Assembly (NCBI RefSeq): GCF_964340395.1
Contig: NC_135553.1
Span: forward strand, 315,001 to 379,000
Length of the DNA: 64,000 bases
Source of the DNA: Glandiceps talaboti
Taxonomy: Eukaryota > Hemichordata > Enteropneusta > Spengelidae
Direction: 5' to 3'
The notes under the pieces are model-generated. The model searched no databases. It saw only the letters and a list, made by a program, of their open reading frames with translations, and was not told the DNA's origin. This document shows positions 28,545 through 52,949 of this stretch, piece after piece (within the stretch, counting starts at the first letter, position 1; the number at the start of each line of letters is the position of its first letter). The position numbers and the translations under genes are program-made.

Positions 28545-29272
28545 TGACAATGGTCTCCGTCCTGACATCCAACTGACAGGGGGTTAGGGTTTGACAATGG
28601 CCCCCCCCTGACATCCGGGGATAGGGTTTGACAATGGTCTCTGTCCTGACATCCAAGTAACAGAGGGGGTGGGGTTTGACAATGGTCTCCCTCCTGACAT
28701 CAAACTGACAGAGGGGGATAGGATTTGACAATGGTCTTCCTCCTGACATCCAACTAACAGACGGGGATAGGATTTGACAATGGTCTTCCTCCTGACATCC
28801 AACTGACAGACGGGGATAGGATTTGACAATGGGCTCCCTCCTGACATCAAACTGACAGAGGGGATGGGGTTTGGCAATGGTCTCCGTCCTGACATCCAAC
28901 TGACAGGGGGTTAGGGTTTGACAATGGCCTCCCCCTGACATCCGGGGATAGGGTTTGACAATGGTCTCTGTCCTGACATCCAAGTAACAGAGGGGGATAG
29001 GATTTGACAATGGTCTTCCTCCTGACATCCAACTAACAGAGGGGATGGGGTTTGACAATGGTCTCCCTCCTGACATCCAACTGACAGAGGGGGATAGGAT
29101 TTGACAATGGTCTTCCTCCTGACATCCAACTGACAGAGGGGGATAGGATTTGACAATGGTCTCCCTCCTGACATCCAACTGACAGACGGGGATAGGATTT
29201 GACAATGGTCTTCCTCCTGACATCCAACTGACAGACGGGGATAGGGTTTGACAATGGTCTCTGTCCTGACAG
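28545..29272. repeat. Minisatellite of about 48-50 bp, roughly 15 units
   Basis: Units built on TTTGACAATGGTCTTCCTCC followed by TGACATCCAACTGACAG and a GGGGATAGG linker repeat with small variations. The 256-aa frame across it is a by-product, because other minus-strand frames are open too. It lies upstream of the riboflavin transporter. Confidence 0.95.
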
Positions 29273-29322
29273 AGGGGGGTACGGCGTTGATGTATTTTAT
29301 AACTAAACAATCGTTAAATATC

Positions 29323-29625
29323 CATCATATTAACGTAGGTGTCAAAGAATGGCATCATATTAACGTACCTGTCAAAGAATGGCATCATATTAACGTACCT
29401 GTCACAGAATGGCATCATATTAACGTACCTGTCACAGAATGGCATCATATTAACGTACATGTCAAAGAATGGCATCATATTAACGCACCTGTCACAGAAT
29501 GGCATCATATTAACGCACCTGTCACAGAATGGCATCATATTAACGTACCTGTCACAGAATGGCATCATATTAACGTACCTGTCACAGAATGGCATCATAT
29601 TAACGTACCTGTCAAAGAATGGTAT
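29323..29625. repeat. 30-bp minisatellite, about 10 units
   Basis: Units of GGCATCATATTAACGTACCT plus GTCACAGAAT repeat nearly perfectly. Because 30 is divisible by 3 and no stop occurs in several phases, frames stay open on both strands. It has no spacers, so it is not a CRISPR array. Confidence 0.95.
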
Positions 29626-30006
29626 CTCCATAAACCAAGTTATACAAATATTGCATTCTATAAGGACAAGCAGAAAGATGATAAACTAAAAATAATAAAT
29701 GACTTGCAAGTGTATATATTATGATATCGCCCGTGCAATGCTCCGCGGCCGAATTCAATGTGGTGTGGTATCACCTCTACCTCTGATCTTGACACAGTCC
29801 AAATTCTCCCATCAAGTTATGAGCCATGTTTTTATTAAATTACATATGATGAATCTCTGTTCTCATGATTATTATTTCATACTTTAATTTAGTTGATTTT
29901 TTTTTCAAGACAGGTGATCCAATCAAGGACATTTAACTCACAAAAAGAATTATAATTAATTCTTCAAAGACGTACAAGAGTGCTCAGGTATATCTATTTC
30001 GTCACT

Positions 30007-32118
30007 ATGGAAACCAAGTACAATCTACCGTTCACGCATACATTAGTCTGTTTATTTGGAATGGCATCATGGTTGGATATCAATGGTTTGTGGGTACAAC
30101 TACCAATAATGGTGAATTATCTTCCAGAAGGATGGGCCTTGGGGTCTTATCTTGTCCTGGTCATACAGATTGCCAATATCGGACCAATAACTTTTTCTAT
30201 TGTCAACAAATTCACCTCTAGAAAGATCGAAATTCCAACGAACTATATGATAATTTCTGGAGGGATGATAGCGTGTGTTTTGCTTGCACCATTCTGGGAT
30301 GAGACTACATACATCAATGGGCAAGAACATAGTATGGCTTTATTAACACTATCCGGGTTATTGGCATTGGTGGACTGCACGTCGTCTGTTTCGTTTCTCG
30401 CCTTCATGGCACTATTTCCCAAGGTGTTTATGAGTTCTTATTTCGTTGGCGAGGGATTTAGTGCATTTGTACCAAGTATATTGGGACTTCTACAAGGTGT
30501 TGGTGGCAACCCAGAATGTCTGAACAGTACATTTATCAATACAACAATTATCGGTAACACAACGGTCAATACAACGTACTACGACAACGAATATTATTAC
30601 CCGTCGCCCAGGTATTCTGTCGAAGTGTACTTCATCCTTCTTGCTGTATTATTGCTCACAAGTTTAGTATCGTTTGCGATGTTAGTACATTTACCGACTA
30701 TGAAGAGCCTCCATGTGAAACCTCAGACTACGAATGGAAACAACGGGCCTGAACTGACATCCTTTAAAAATACTTTGCCAACAGAAGAACTAAAGCAAGA
30801 ATCAGTCATGTGCGGTACTGGTATAAAGGAAACAACTATGTCAAATGTAGATAATACTCCAGACAGTGTTACAAAGCCTGATAACAAATCCGAAAAACCA
30901 CCAGAAATAGACATAAAGACGAGTGAAAACTTGTACCGCGATAATTATAACTTTGCGGAGGATGTGCCTATACTTAAACAACAACCAGCGACTTTGTCTA
31001 GAAGTGATTATATTTACCTGTTAACTTGGCAAGCATGGTCATGTGCCCTTACTAATGGTGTCATGCCCTCTATCCAAGCTTATTCAACGTTACCTTATGG
31101 CAATGTAACCTACCATTTAGTAGTGACATTGGGACTTATGATGATGCCAACAGCAAGTCTATGTGTACATTGGTTACCAGCCAAGACTAACCTTGCTATT
31201 GGTATACTTGGCAGTATGTCTACCCTCGTCTCGGCTTATATCTTTTACATAGCTTTGTCAAGTCCATACCCTCCATTGTGTGGCAATGTCTGGGGACCAA
31301 TTCTATCGGTAAGTAGTTTATCATAATACCATCGTATCAACATTACCGTAAATTAGGAATTACGTATACCAACAATGTTTTGAATTATGTTCATATTTGT
31401 ACATCAGCGCTCCTTAGTTTTAACTTTTACACAACATTTTCTACTAGTGGCCGGGGTTATGATAATTATCCGTCTATTGGGTAGAATGAGTGTCTCCGGT
31501 CAGAGAAATAAAGTACGACGGTCCCGTATTTCGTTATATCAATTTAATACCAAAAGAACAAAGGCAATTGTGTCAATGTAGTGTTGATGGTCTGAGGCAT
31601 GAAGTAATTATATAATAAGTAGAGTGTCTATGCGCTGTAGTTATCTGTTACATGTTACGAAGAACTGTAAAGCAAAAGACGATCATCACTTTCACATGAC
31701 AAGGCACCCTATTTCGGAGTAGAATTTACAATTTAGATGTAAAACACAGTAAAGAACCATGACACAAGAATGGTCCTATGTAATCCTTATGGATCCATTG
31801 ATACAAATAGTGCGATAACTTGGGGTTAAATCCTGTGCCTTTAACAATTTGTAGAAACTTATTAGCTCTATAATTGATGTATAAAACACATTCTTCTCTC
31901 ATTTACAGGTAACATCCTGGCTGCTATTCTACTTCTTGTTCACCTATGTTAAAGTATCTATAGGTGCTCGCTTTAGAGTGGAAGGTCGTACCGCACTCAT
32001 ATGGTATGGTGGCTTAACACAAGTTGGATCGTTCTGTGGAGCTATAGTGATTTTTCCACTGGTCAATACCTTGCACTTGTTTCAACCAAACGATCCATGT
32101 GAGTTTACGTGTTACTAG
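30007..32118 (+). CDS. SLC52A: Riboflavin transporter, SLC52A (RFVT) family
   Basis: The family imports riboflavin (vitamin B2) across the plasma membrane. Two exons, 30007-31308 and 31909-32118, join in frame for 503 aa. Family landmarks are GMASWLDINGLWVQLPIM (human GMGSWVTINGLWVELPLL), EGWALGSYLVLVIQIANIGP, ALVDCTSSVSFLAFM, YFVGEGFSAFVPSILGL, and a C-terminal GRTALIWYGGLTQVGSF. The predicted layout is about six membrane segments, a long loop with NTT/NST N-glycosylation sequons, a charged cytoplasmic loop (residues about 240-330) and about five more segments. The first ATG is at METKYNLP; the upstream codon at 29980 is GTG. The gene converges on the laccase gene. Confidence 0.93.
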
Positions 32119-32639
32119 ATATAGCTATTTTTGTTCAAAAACACATGTTAGTCGGTCTACGTCATGGATTTGCGTTTCTGCGCGCTTCGCCGTCAACTAC
32201 GTCGCGGATCTGTTAGTCCGCTTAGCTGTCTACGTCGCGGATCTGTGTGTGAGTCCACTTCAGTCTTCGCTATCCGATGCAGAATCACATACAGGCTAAT
32301 AATTATCCACCCGAATAATTTTTACCATAAAGACTGGCTGAAAGCCATTTGAACTGCACATTTCGCGCGTACAACTATTTGCTGCAACGTGGACTATAAT
32401 TCGCTAAATAATTTATAGTGCCTGTCATCACCATAATTACGCATATACGCTTAGTTAAAACTAATATAGAAATTTAACGGTTAGATTTTTCTGAAAACTA
32501 ACATTTGAAGCGCATTTTTTTATTTTCGTTTTTATCAATCTTCTAATACGTCACTTTGGTTTGGTTTGTTTTGTTTTGTTTGTTCATGTATATGTTTTAC
32601 TCGTCTTTTTTAGTAGTTTATGAATTTAATTTTTGTTTC
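32119..32639. other. 3' flank of the riboflavin transporter
   Basis: A short degenerate repeat with ACGTCGCGGATCTGT twice lies at about 32198-32246. Otherwise it is AT-rich with no visible gene. Confidence 0.5.
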
Positions 32640-32687
32640 TGCTGCTCCTAACAATCTTAGTGAGCCCCTGATACAAAAGGGATGCAA

Positions 32688-32734
<47 letters not shown>

Positions 32735-32735
32735 A
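32640..32735 (+). mobile_element. LINE/SINE 3' tail ending in (AAAT)n
   Basis: The stretch with CTTAGTGAGCCCCTGATACA and GGGATGCAATAAATAAAT has the form of a retroposon 3' end. A diverged copy in the same orientation is at 60895-60955. Only the tail is recognisable. Confidence 0.65.
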
Positions 32736-32997
32736 TACATACATACATACATACATACATACATACATACATCCATACATCCATCCATACATACATACAT
32801 ACATACATACATACATACATACATACATACATACATACATACATACATCCATACATACATACATACATACATACATACATACATACATACATACATACAT
32901 ACATCCATACATACATACATACATACATACATACATACATACATACACACATACATACATATATACATACATACATACATACATACACAAATAATAC
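32736..32997. repeat. ACAT microsatellite
   Basis: About 65 ACAT units with occasional CCAT variants directly extend the retroposon tail. Confidence 0.95.
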
Positions 32998-33172
32998 GCT
33001 TTGTTCTTTATTTTGTACAACCTGACAGGGGTTTATGGCAATTTCCGTTTCATTTTATGTAGTATTATTTCATGGTCAAATACAGTATTTTCACTTGATA
33101 TGCTGTTCTGTCGTCAGTCATTCTATCCTTTAATTATGTGTGTCACCCGACCATCTTGTGACACAAATGGTA

Positions 33173-33803
33173 TGACGTCATTTAATGAAATACAACTTTA
33201 ATATTGTGGAATAAAAAGACATAATCTGACCGAACACAATTTATTGCTGGATAAGTTTGATGTAAACTGGTTGAATAGTATCAGTGTCACATGACGTAAT
33301 CCGATCCTAGTCCTATCCCCAGTCAAATACAATTGCAGTTGGAGGATGACGTCATCTGATCCTAGTCCTATCCACAGTCAAATACAATTGCAGTTGGAGG
33401 ATGACGTCATCTGATCCTAGTCCTATCCCCAGTAAAATACAATTGCAGTTGGAGGATGACATCACCCGATCCTAGTCCTATCCCCAGTCAAATACAATTT
33501 GCAGTTGGAGGATGGCGTCATCTGATCATAGTCCTGTTCTCAGTCAAATACAATTGCAGTTGGAGGATGAAATCATATGATCCTAGTCCCGAGTCAAATA
33601 CAATTGCAGTTGGAGGATGACGTCATCTGATCATATAGTCCTATTCCCAGTCAAATACAATTGCAGTTGGAGGATGACGTCATCTGCTCAAATATATTTT
33701 ATTGCCGGGTAGACTGACGTCATCTGATCAAATGCAAGTTGCTACTGAATAGGATGACCTCATCTACTCAAATACACTTTTATTTTCGGATAGAATGACG
33801 TCA
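33173..33803. repeat. 55-bp tandem repeat with CRE palindromes downstream of the laccase gene
   Basis: Units of about 55 bp, built on GTCAAATACAATTGCAGTTG plus GAGGATGACGTCATCTGATC, repeat from about 33301 to 33690, then degrade. The perfect CRE octamer TGACGTCA occurs at 33173, 33347, 33402, 33618, 33675, 33715 and 33796. Other units carry one- or two-base variants. It lies just past the laccase stop codon and may be in its 3' UTR. Confidence 0.9.
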
Positions 33804-33871
33804 TCTGACCCAATATAATTCATCGGATAGGATGATGTACAATGTACAAATAGTAGTGACATCCTGTCATC

Positions 33872-46079
<12,208 letters not shown>

Positions 46080-46845
46080 TATTGCACTCTTCTAAATGTA
46101 GCAGACGTGATTGTACCAATTCAGGTGACAGCGTGCACCGTCTCATATCAGGGTTTGAATTTTATGAACAATATATTTCAAATGTACTGACATCAATCAC
46201 TTTGTCATTGTCGTCTTGGGTTAAGTAATTCCTATTATTAGATACAATCGACTTTCTACCAATTCTCACCAGATTGACACGCCACTTTATTTGTTATCAA
46301 AGTGAAATGATAAAGTGGTTCAATACTTAGCATTGTTCAATGCGTGTAAATATATGTACTTCATGTATTGCCCCAATGCTGATATTTGACAAACTTTCTC
46401 ATACTGACAACCCTCTTTGACAGTCGATGTCGTTGCTGTCGGCTTTATATGATTGTACATAACATTTTAAACAACTGACACCGGTCCCCGGCGTCGTACA
46501 CACCCCTGGATATATCTACGTGGTAAACTGTACGTAACACCTGTGCAAGTGTCGTATTCATCAAAAATCTGCCACTTTTATTAATACCTACTCGATATTT
46601 CTACGGACATACTTTTAACAGTACGTCACTAACACAACAGGTATTTGTCACTTCCAATTAATCATACATTATATAATATAGTTGCTTTATCAAAAGTGAC
46701 CAAAAGCGACCAATAAACGTTATGCCAAGTAAAATATAAAATCACAGTCAATGTCTTGTCTGTAAAATTGAAACATTTCGTTGTTAAAAACATTAAATGT
46801 TGAGTCATCCCGTCAACTTTGAGTTAATGTTGTATTTTGTACACA

Positions 46846-47622
46846 GGTACAAAATAAACTCTCACTGTGTGGACTGTTCTTGGACTATTTTGATATTAAC
46901 AGTCGTTTACTTCTATAATGTATTATGACACTACCGTTGTCCTGACGTCATATAGTTGTATTTTATCTGTAAGAGTACTTTTTGGGAGAGATCTTCCCTG
47001 AACTACTGAAGTTTACTTTCATCTACAACAGACTGAAGTTGGTGTCAGGGTAGTCCTGCTTGCACACAAAATAAATCATCTCTTCCTTCTCTGTCTGCAA
47101 GCGGGACATGTAAAACACTGTGTGCATGCAGGACTAGTGACAGGGTAGACTTTCAATGATAAGGTGTTTTAAAGTTGACTTGCTAGTACCAGCTGATGTA
47201 TTTTGACTTTGACATAACAATTTACTATATAAACAGCAAGCCATGTTGTGAATTTTACTTGCAGAAGTGGTAGGTATTTGACTGCAGTGAAATCTTTGGC
47301 TAATCCGGGCAGTGACTTCTCATTACAAAGTTTACTGATGAGATTGTGCAAGAGATTGTGCATGAGATTGTGCAAGACCACCATAGCACATACCATTTCT
47401 CAGTAGGGTTGGTGACCGAGAAGGAAGGGGTGATTTATTTTGTCTGCAAGCAGGATTACCCTGACAATAACTTCAGTCTGTTGTAAATGAAAATAAACCT
47501 CAGTACTTCAGAAGGATTCTCTCCAAAAAAGTACTCATAATACATTATAGAAGTAAATGACTGTTAATATTGAAATAGTCCAAGAACAGTACACAATGTG
47601 AGAGTTTATTTTACAATGTAGA
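46846..47622. mobile_element. Fold-back element with about 230-bp inverted arms
   Basis: The left arm begins AAAATAAACTCTCAC and the right arm ends with its complement. The arms (about 46846-47090 and 47395-47622) match through TTACTTCTATAATGTATTAT and CAGACTGAAGTT blocks. The middle of about 300 bp is unique with no coding capacity. It lies upstream of the laccase gene. Confidence 0.8.
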
Positions 47623-47629
47623 ATATGAC

Positions 47630-47745
47630 AGATATAAACAAAGTCATAAAGGGGCTCCTCAAACTACATCAGAGGCACCCGCTATTGTTTTGTATCAGTT
47701 ATCTTGTTTTCTTTACCTAAATTGTATCAGCTTGAAGAACAACAT
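47630..47745. mobile_element. Fragment of the MITE family seen at 3434-3830
   Basis: CTACATCAGAGGCACCCGCT and TTGTTTTGTATCAGTT match the interior of the element in tektin-4 intron 5. Between here and 48225 nothing further is recognised. Confidence 0.55.
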
Positions 47746-48225
47746 ATCTCTGTGCTTTTATCATGTTGTGCCAAATGCTATTAATCCAATTCATTTGTGT
47801 ACTTTTCCTGTCTATAACAGGTTATGTTTGTACACCCTATGCTGACGGACGTTGTATACAATATGAAAACATTTTCATGACAGCATGAAAACTAATTCTC
47901 GTATGTTCAAGTTTGAGAGCACATCACAGATCTGCAGAGAGTTTGACGATATCTGGACATCATTAATACATTTAGTTATTATTATGCGAACATGTTAACA
48001 AGTCACAAGTGACACAATTTAACCCTTGAGGTAAAAGTTCAGAGATCGTCATAATGTACACGTCATACTACTTGTCATATTGTGTAGTCATGATTATAGC
48101 AATTCTTGGACAACATAATAAACGGTCAATGACATGGGGTGAACCGGTTATATCATAACGTGAATTCCTTCGGTTATATTTAATGGAAACCGTCTGCAAC
48201 TTTCTTGTATTTGGTGGTTAAAACT

Positions 48226-48285
48226 ACAACACAATACAGCACATCACAGCACAACACAACACAACACAACACAACACAACATACT
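48226..48285. repeat. ACAAC pentamer microsatellite
   Basis: A run of CACAA/ACAAC units about 60 bp upstream of the pearl-like element. Confidence 0.85.
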
Positions 48286-48344
48286 TCACTACTTTCACTG
48301 GGTGAAACTGTAGTGTCTTTTTAAAAAACTAAACAACACAACAC

Positions 48345-49250
48345 ATCTTTTACCAGATTTAAACTGAATACCTCCCGTAAGGGAGTCACTAATTATGCAA
48401 ATAACTAAAAAAATCTATGGTAACAGGCTTTGTTTTTTGGACAAGCGTGCTTTCTTAGGTTAATGTATGTAAGAGTGTATGATACTGCTTAATGCAGTCT
48501 TAAGATATAGCCTAATTCCCGAAAATCATTAATTATGCAAATTATTCATTAACACTGTATAGGTACATCAACTAACTTTATAGGACATACACAATTTGTT
48601 ATGGTTAACGTATGTACTGAATTGTATTGAAATTGAAGCATGCAGTCGTAAGATATAGTCTAATTACCAAGAATCATTAATTATGCAAATTATTCATTAA
48701 CACTGAAAGGTACACCAACAAGCTTTACAGGACATATGCGATTGTTATGGTTAACGTGTGTAATGAATTATATTGGAATTGAAGTATGTATTCTTAAGAT
48801 ATAGCCTAATTACCGAAAATCATTAATTATGCAAATTATTCATTAACACTGTACGGTGCATCAACAAACTTGATAGGACATATGTGTTTTCTTATGGTTG
48901 ACGTATGTACTAAATTATGTTGAATTTGAAGTATGTATTCTTAAGATATAGCCTAATTACCAAAAATAATTAATTATGCAAACTATTCCTTAACGCTGTA
49001 AGATGCATCAACGCATTTTATAGGACAAATGCATGTTGTTATGTTTAACAAATATACTAAATTATTTTGAAATTGAAGTATGCAGTCTTAAGATATTGCG
49101 TAATTAGTTGATTTCATTAATATGCAAATTTCTCTAATTAAACATTAACAGATCTGGCTCAAAACCTGATCAGGTCTAGCTATTACCCTAAAGATTACAT
49201 ATCCCAAATTTCATTACAATTGAGCCAGCCGATTTTTAGAAAATGATGAC

Positions 49251-49305
<55 letters not shown>

Positions 49306-49346
49306 TTCCCCTTTTAATACCTCCCGTACCCTTACGGGAGGTAAAA
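48345..49346 (+). mobile_element. Pearl/Helentron-type element, copy 2
   Basis: The left end is AGATTTAAACTGAATACCTC plus CCGTAAGGG. The core has about five units of 147 bp, each with AAGATATAGCCTAATTACC and AATTATGCAAATTATTCATT. A unique spacer, an ACAG run (49251-49304) and a right end follow. The right end holds an 11-bp stem (TACCTCCCGTA / TTACGGGAGGTA) at about 49318-49343. The left end carries part of the same CCTCCCGTAAGGG sequence, as subterminal repeats of Helentron-associated elements do. It is better preserved than copy 1. Confidence 0.78.
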
Positions 49347-50399
49347 ATGGAGTACTACAATGAAAACAGTCTAAACAATTGTATATTGGGGCACACGTAT
49401 ATGTGTTCGGGCTGGAAAGGGCTAACAAGTAATATATCTATCCAACATTGAACTTTCGTGGGGCAATTTTTGTCGCCATTTATAGCATTGAATGAAGGCT
49501 CTTTAATCATGTTCTGTCGACCTTGTCGATCAGTACGTTGAATGCTAAGTCGGACGGTCTTTGGCCACATTCCACCTACTTAGTATAGAGCGCCCACAAC
49601 GACGAATCTTGGGTCTCTGAGCGTATTTTGTATTTTTTTCTATAACTTTCATTGATATTAAAGTACTAATTACTATTACATTTATTTAAATTACTACCAA
49701 TGTTCATTCATGTAAAACAATTTAGTTACTTTTCTTGTGTTTGAGGATCTTGGCCATTTGTCACACTTGGCCCCTATAGTTGAAAGTAACAATTTGTTCA
49801 CCTCAGCGAGGGGGGGGGGGGCAGCAAAACGTTCCTAAATGATGACATTTACAGATGAAGAAAACGTTAATCTGAACTCACGTAAGTCTAACCTTGATGA
49901 ACTTCCGTAATCTAAACTTGACCGACATAAATAGGGTAGTAGGTCTACTACCCCAGGCTAGGCCATGTTAAAGGGGACGAAAGCAAGTTCAAAGTTACCA
50001 AGGGAAAGTGTATTATTCAAACCTTGACGAACACATATTGAATTGAACCTTGGGTTCAAGGGCAAGGCCCTAAGCCAAGGGGAGAGTACACAATGAATTC
50101 CAATACTTACATGCATGGTTAAGTGTCATTATTATCGTGTTTATATCCTAATAACTTGCAAAGTGATGTTATTGTTTCGATCGCGATTGAAGACATTGCT
50201 ATTTTGAAAGCTTGGCATGCACAATACATTTATTTTTTAAATGATGGGTAGGAATTGTCGCGTGTGATACATCGAGCTTCAACTTGAATTTGTCACTACT
50301 TGACTAACATGAGAAGACAAATCAAAATCAAATCAAATCAAATTATGTCATGGGGTACATGATATATTTGGTTTATTCTGACAACGATGGCAGCACTTT

Positions 50400-51177
50400 C
50401 GTGTTTTGCCATCACATCTCCGGACCCGTTCTTGTTTCGTATTAGATTCACCTCTCCGGATCCGTCCATGTTTCGTATTAGATTCACATCTCCGGACCCG
50501 TTCTTGTTTGGTATTAGATTCACTTCTCCGGATCAGTTCTTGTTTGGTATTAGATTCACCTCTCCGGAACCGTTCATGTTTGGTACTAGATTCACCTCTC
50601 CTGACCCGTTCTTGTTTGGTATTAGATTCACCTCTCCGGATCCGTTCATGTTTGGTACTAGATTCACCTCTCCGGATCCGTTCATGTTTGGTATTAGATT
50701 CACCTCTCCGGATCCGTTCATGTTTGGTACTATAGCTAGATTCACCTCTCCAGATCCGTTCTTGTTTGGTATTAGATTCACCTCTCCGGATCAGTTCTTG
50801 TTTGGTATTAGATTCACCTCTCCGGATCCGTTCATGTTTGGTATTAGATTCACCTCTCCGGATCCGTTCATGTTTGGTATTAGATTTACCTCTCTGGGTT
50901 CATTCATGTTTGGTATTAGATTTACCTCTACGGATCTGTTCATGTTTGATATTAGATTCACATATCCGGGTCCGTTCATGTTTGGTATTAGATTCACCTC
51001 TCCAGATCCGTTCATGTTTATTTGGTACTAGATTCACCTCTCCGGGTCCGTTCATGTTTGTACTAGATTCACCTCTCCGGGTCTGTTCATGTTTGGTACT
51101 AGATTCACCTCTCCGGGTCTGTTCATGTTTGGTACTAGATTCACCTCTCCGGGTCTGTTCATGTTTGGTATTAGATT
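50400..51177. repeat. 36-bp minisatellite, about 21 units
   Basis: Units of TTCATGTTTGGTATTAGATT plus CACCTCTCCGGATCCG repeat with point changes and a few short interruptions. Because 36 is a multiple of 3, several frames remain open, including one of 214 aa, but there is no sign of a gene. The neighbouring stretches 49347-50399 and 51178-52949 show nothing else clear. Confidence 0.95.
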
Positions 51178-52949
51178 CTATCTGACGACGACGACATACA
51201 TGACCAATGACCATCTGTCCCCCTTTCCATTTAAAGTTGGTATGAACGCAAAAAAAATATATTTCTTACATGTATAACATGCATGATGCAACGTCAAACT
51301 ATCTTCGATTCATCTCCTCGTGTTTAAACTATTCATTGGCAAAGCACTGTACAAGATGATGTTAGATTAAAACATATGCTAGGATTAAAATAAAAACAAC
51401 CAGTAACAGTACGTACGTTTGCACTGGAAATGATTTCAAAACATCCAGGTCATAAAGAGATGTGTCTTAATTTCACATTAAACCCCAGATCATAACTTTT
51501 AGTGGTCTGAGATTAAACATTGCATCCAAACGATACACTAGCTTAGGCGCAGTTTACAAATAGTTAAATGACGAGCCGAATCTTCAAATTTACGATGTAG
51601 AAAATTGTAAGTAAGAATTCGTTGTCAAGACGGGGCTTTGTTGGCAACTGAGCTTATACTGATGAGATTTTATAGTACTAGATAACGATGTACTTAGCAG
51701 GTCATGTAAGGTCCACACACATAACTAAATAGTTTATTACTAACGACTACATTGGAGCGGGCACATAAACTACATGTATTCACCCCTATTTAAAGTGGAG
51801 GGACAAGTGATCGATCGTCTACTCCAAACTGCTATTGTTTCCTTTGGTGACGTTCAGTACCTTTGTACTCTGTTTACTGCCCGCACCTTCATTGCCTTCT
51901 CCTATATTTAAGTCTTCGCCGCTCAAGCATAACCACGCGTGAATTGGAAGGGACGCTCGTATGATACATCAAGACAAGATATCATAGGTGACAAAAATGG
52001 ATGAGATGGTTGGCTTATCGCGTTATTTTCAGTAGAAGAGTTGCAGGGTGAACTAATACATCGTGTAACAACAGGTGGATTAACTTATTGATTTCTCACA
52101 AGTGGACAGATGCCTACGTGAAAGCTGGACTTTTACCGGTGACGTTTAAACTGTGGCACGAAAACTACCCAGTGGGAGTTTTAATCGCGTGTTCAGTGAG
52201 AATATCCTATGATTAATAACAATACACATTGATAAAAAGCAGGAGGTAATCAGTTCGGTCAAGCAGCAATGATTTCTGTCACCACATTGCATGTTTGCAA
52301 CGACTTTATATAAGCTGAATGTCATTTCCCGTTGACCTATCACACCTTCAACTTGAAACAACATTCTGAATTTTGCTGGTTACCTGTATATCACAAAGTA
52401 AATGTTGTCTTACTTCTCCACATAGCCATGGATACGACCAAGTAAAAAGAAAAACTCACAGAAATACAAACATTAGAAGGCACATTAGTCAGATCGCCTA
52501 GGGCAAGGCACGTGGGTATGATATGGAAATGTAACCATTTATACTAGTATGAGGTATTGTATAACTCGTTGAGGAGGATAGACTCAGTGTAAAAAACAGG
52601 AACCTATTTTTTGACTGGGTGTTGCGGTTCGCACCAAAACGAAGTCCAGCGCACAGTGAGGTAAACGGTTGTCCGTAAAGTGCATTACATTCTCTTTGAA
52701 TTGTTGTCTTTGTGTTGATTCAATGACATCAGCATACAACTGAAAGCAGTGTAAACCCGTACACTGTCACTATCTATTTGTATTGAAGGAACTCAAAGGT
52801 ATCTCCACGGACACATTTCAAATGAAGACACGTTAACTTATGGAAGAGAGCTAACTAGGTTTCCGTAAACGTGTCTCTCGTGGAAAAATACTCCCATCAC
52901 TGGAAACCAAAACTTTTTGATACAACAGAATCAGACAGATCCACACACT

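Noticed and set aside
28540-29310. 256-aa minus-strand frame with repeated SVSWMSGGRPLSNPIP
   Set aside because: It is a minisatellite read-through, with overlapping frames in other phases showing similar repeats.
29323-29625. Regular 30-bp repeats resembling a CRISPR array
   Set aside because: Units abut directly with no unique spacers, and the genome is animal.
29980-30006. Upstream start for the riboflavin transporter
   Set aside because: The codon at 29980 is GTG; the first in-frame ATG is at 30007 and matches the family N terminus.
32640-32997. A complete LINE or SINE
   Set aside because: Only a short 3' tail with its AAAT run is recognisable; no body or promoter was found upstream.
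50387-51185. Open frames of 214 and 139 aa that look like repetitive proteins
   Set aside because: They are translations of a 36-bp minisatellite that is open in several frames on both strands; no independent evidence of coding.
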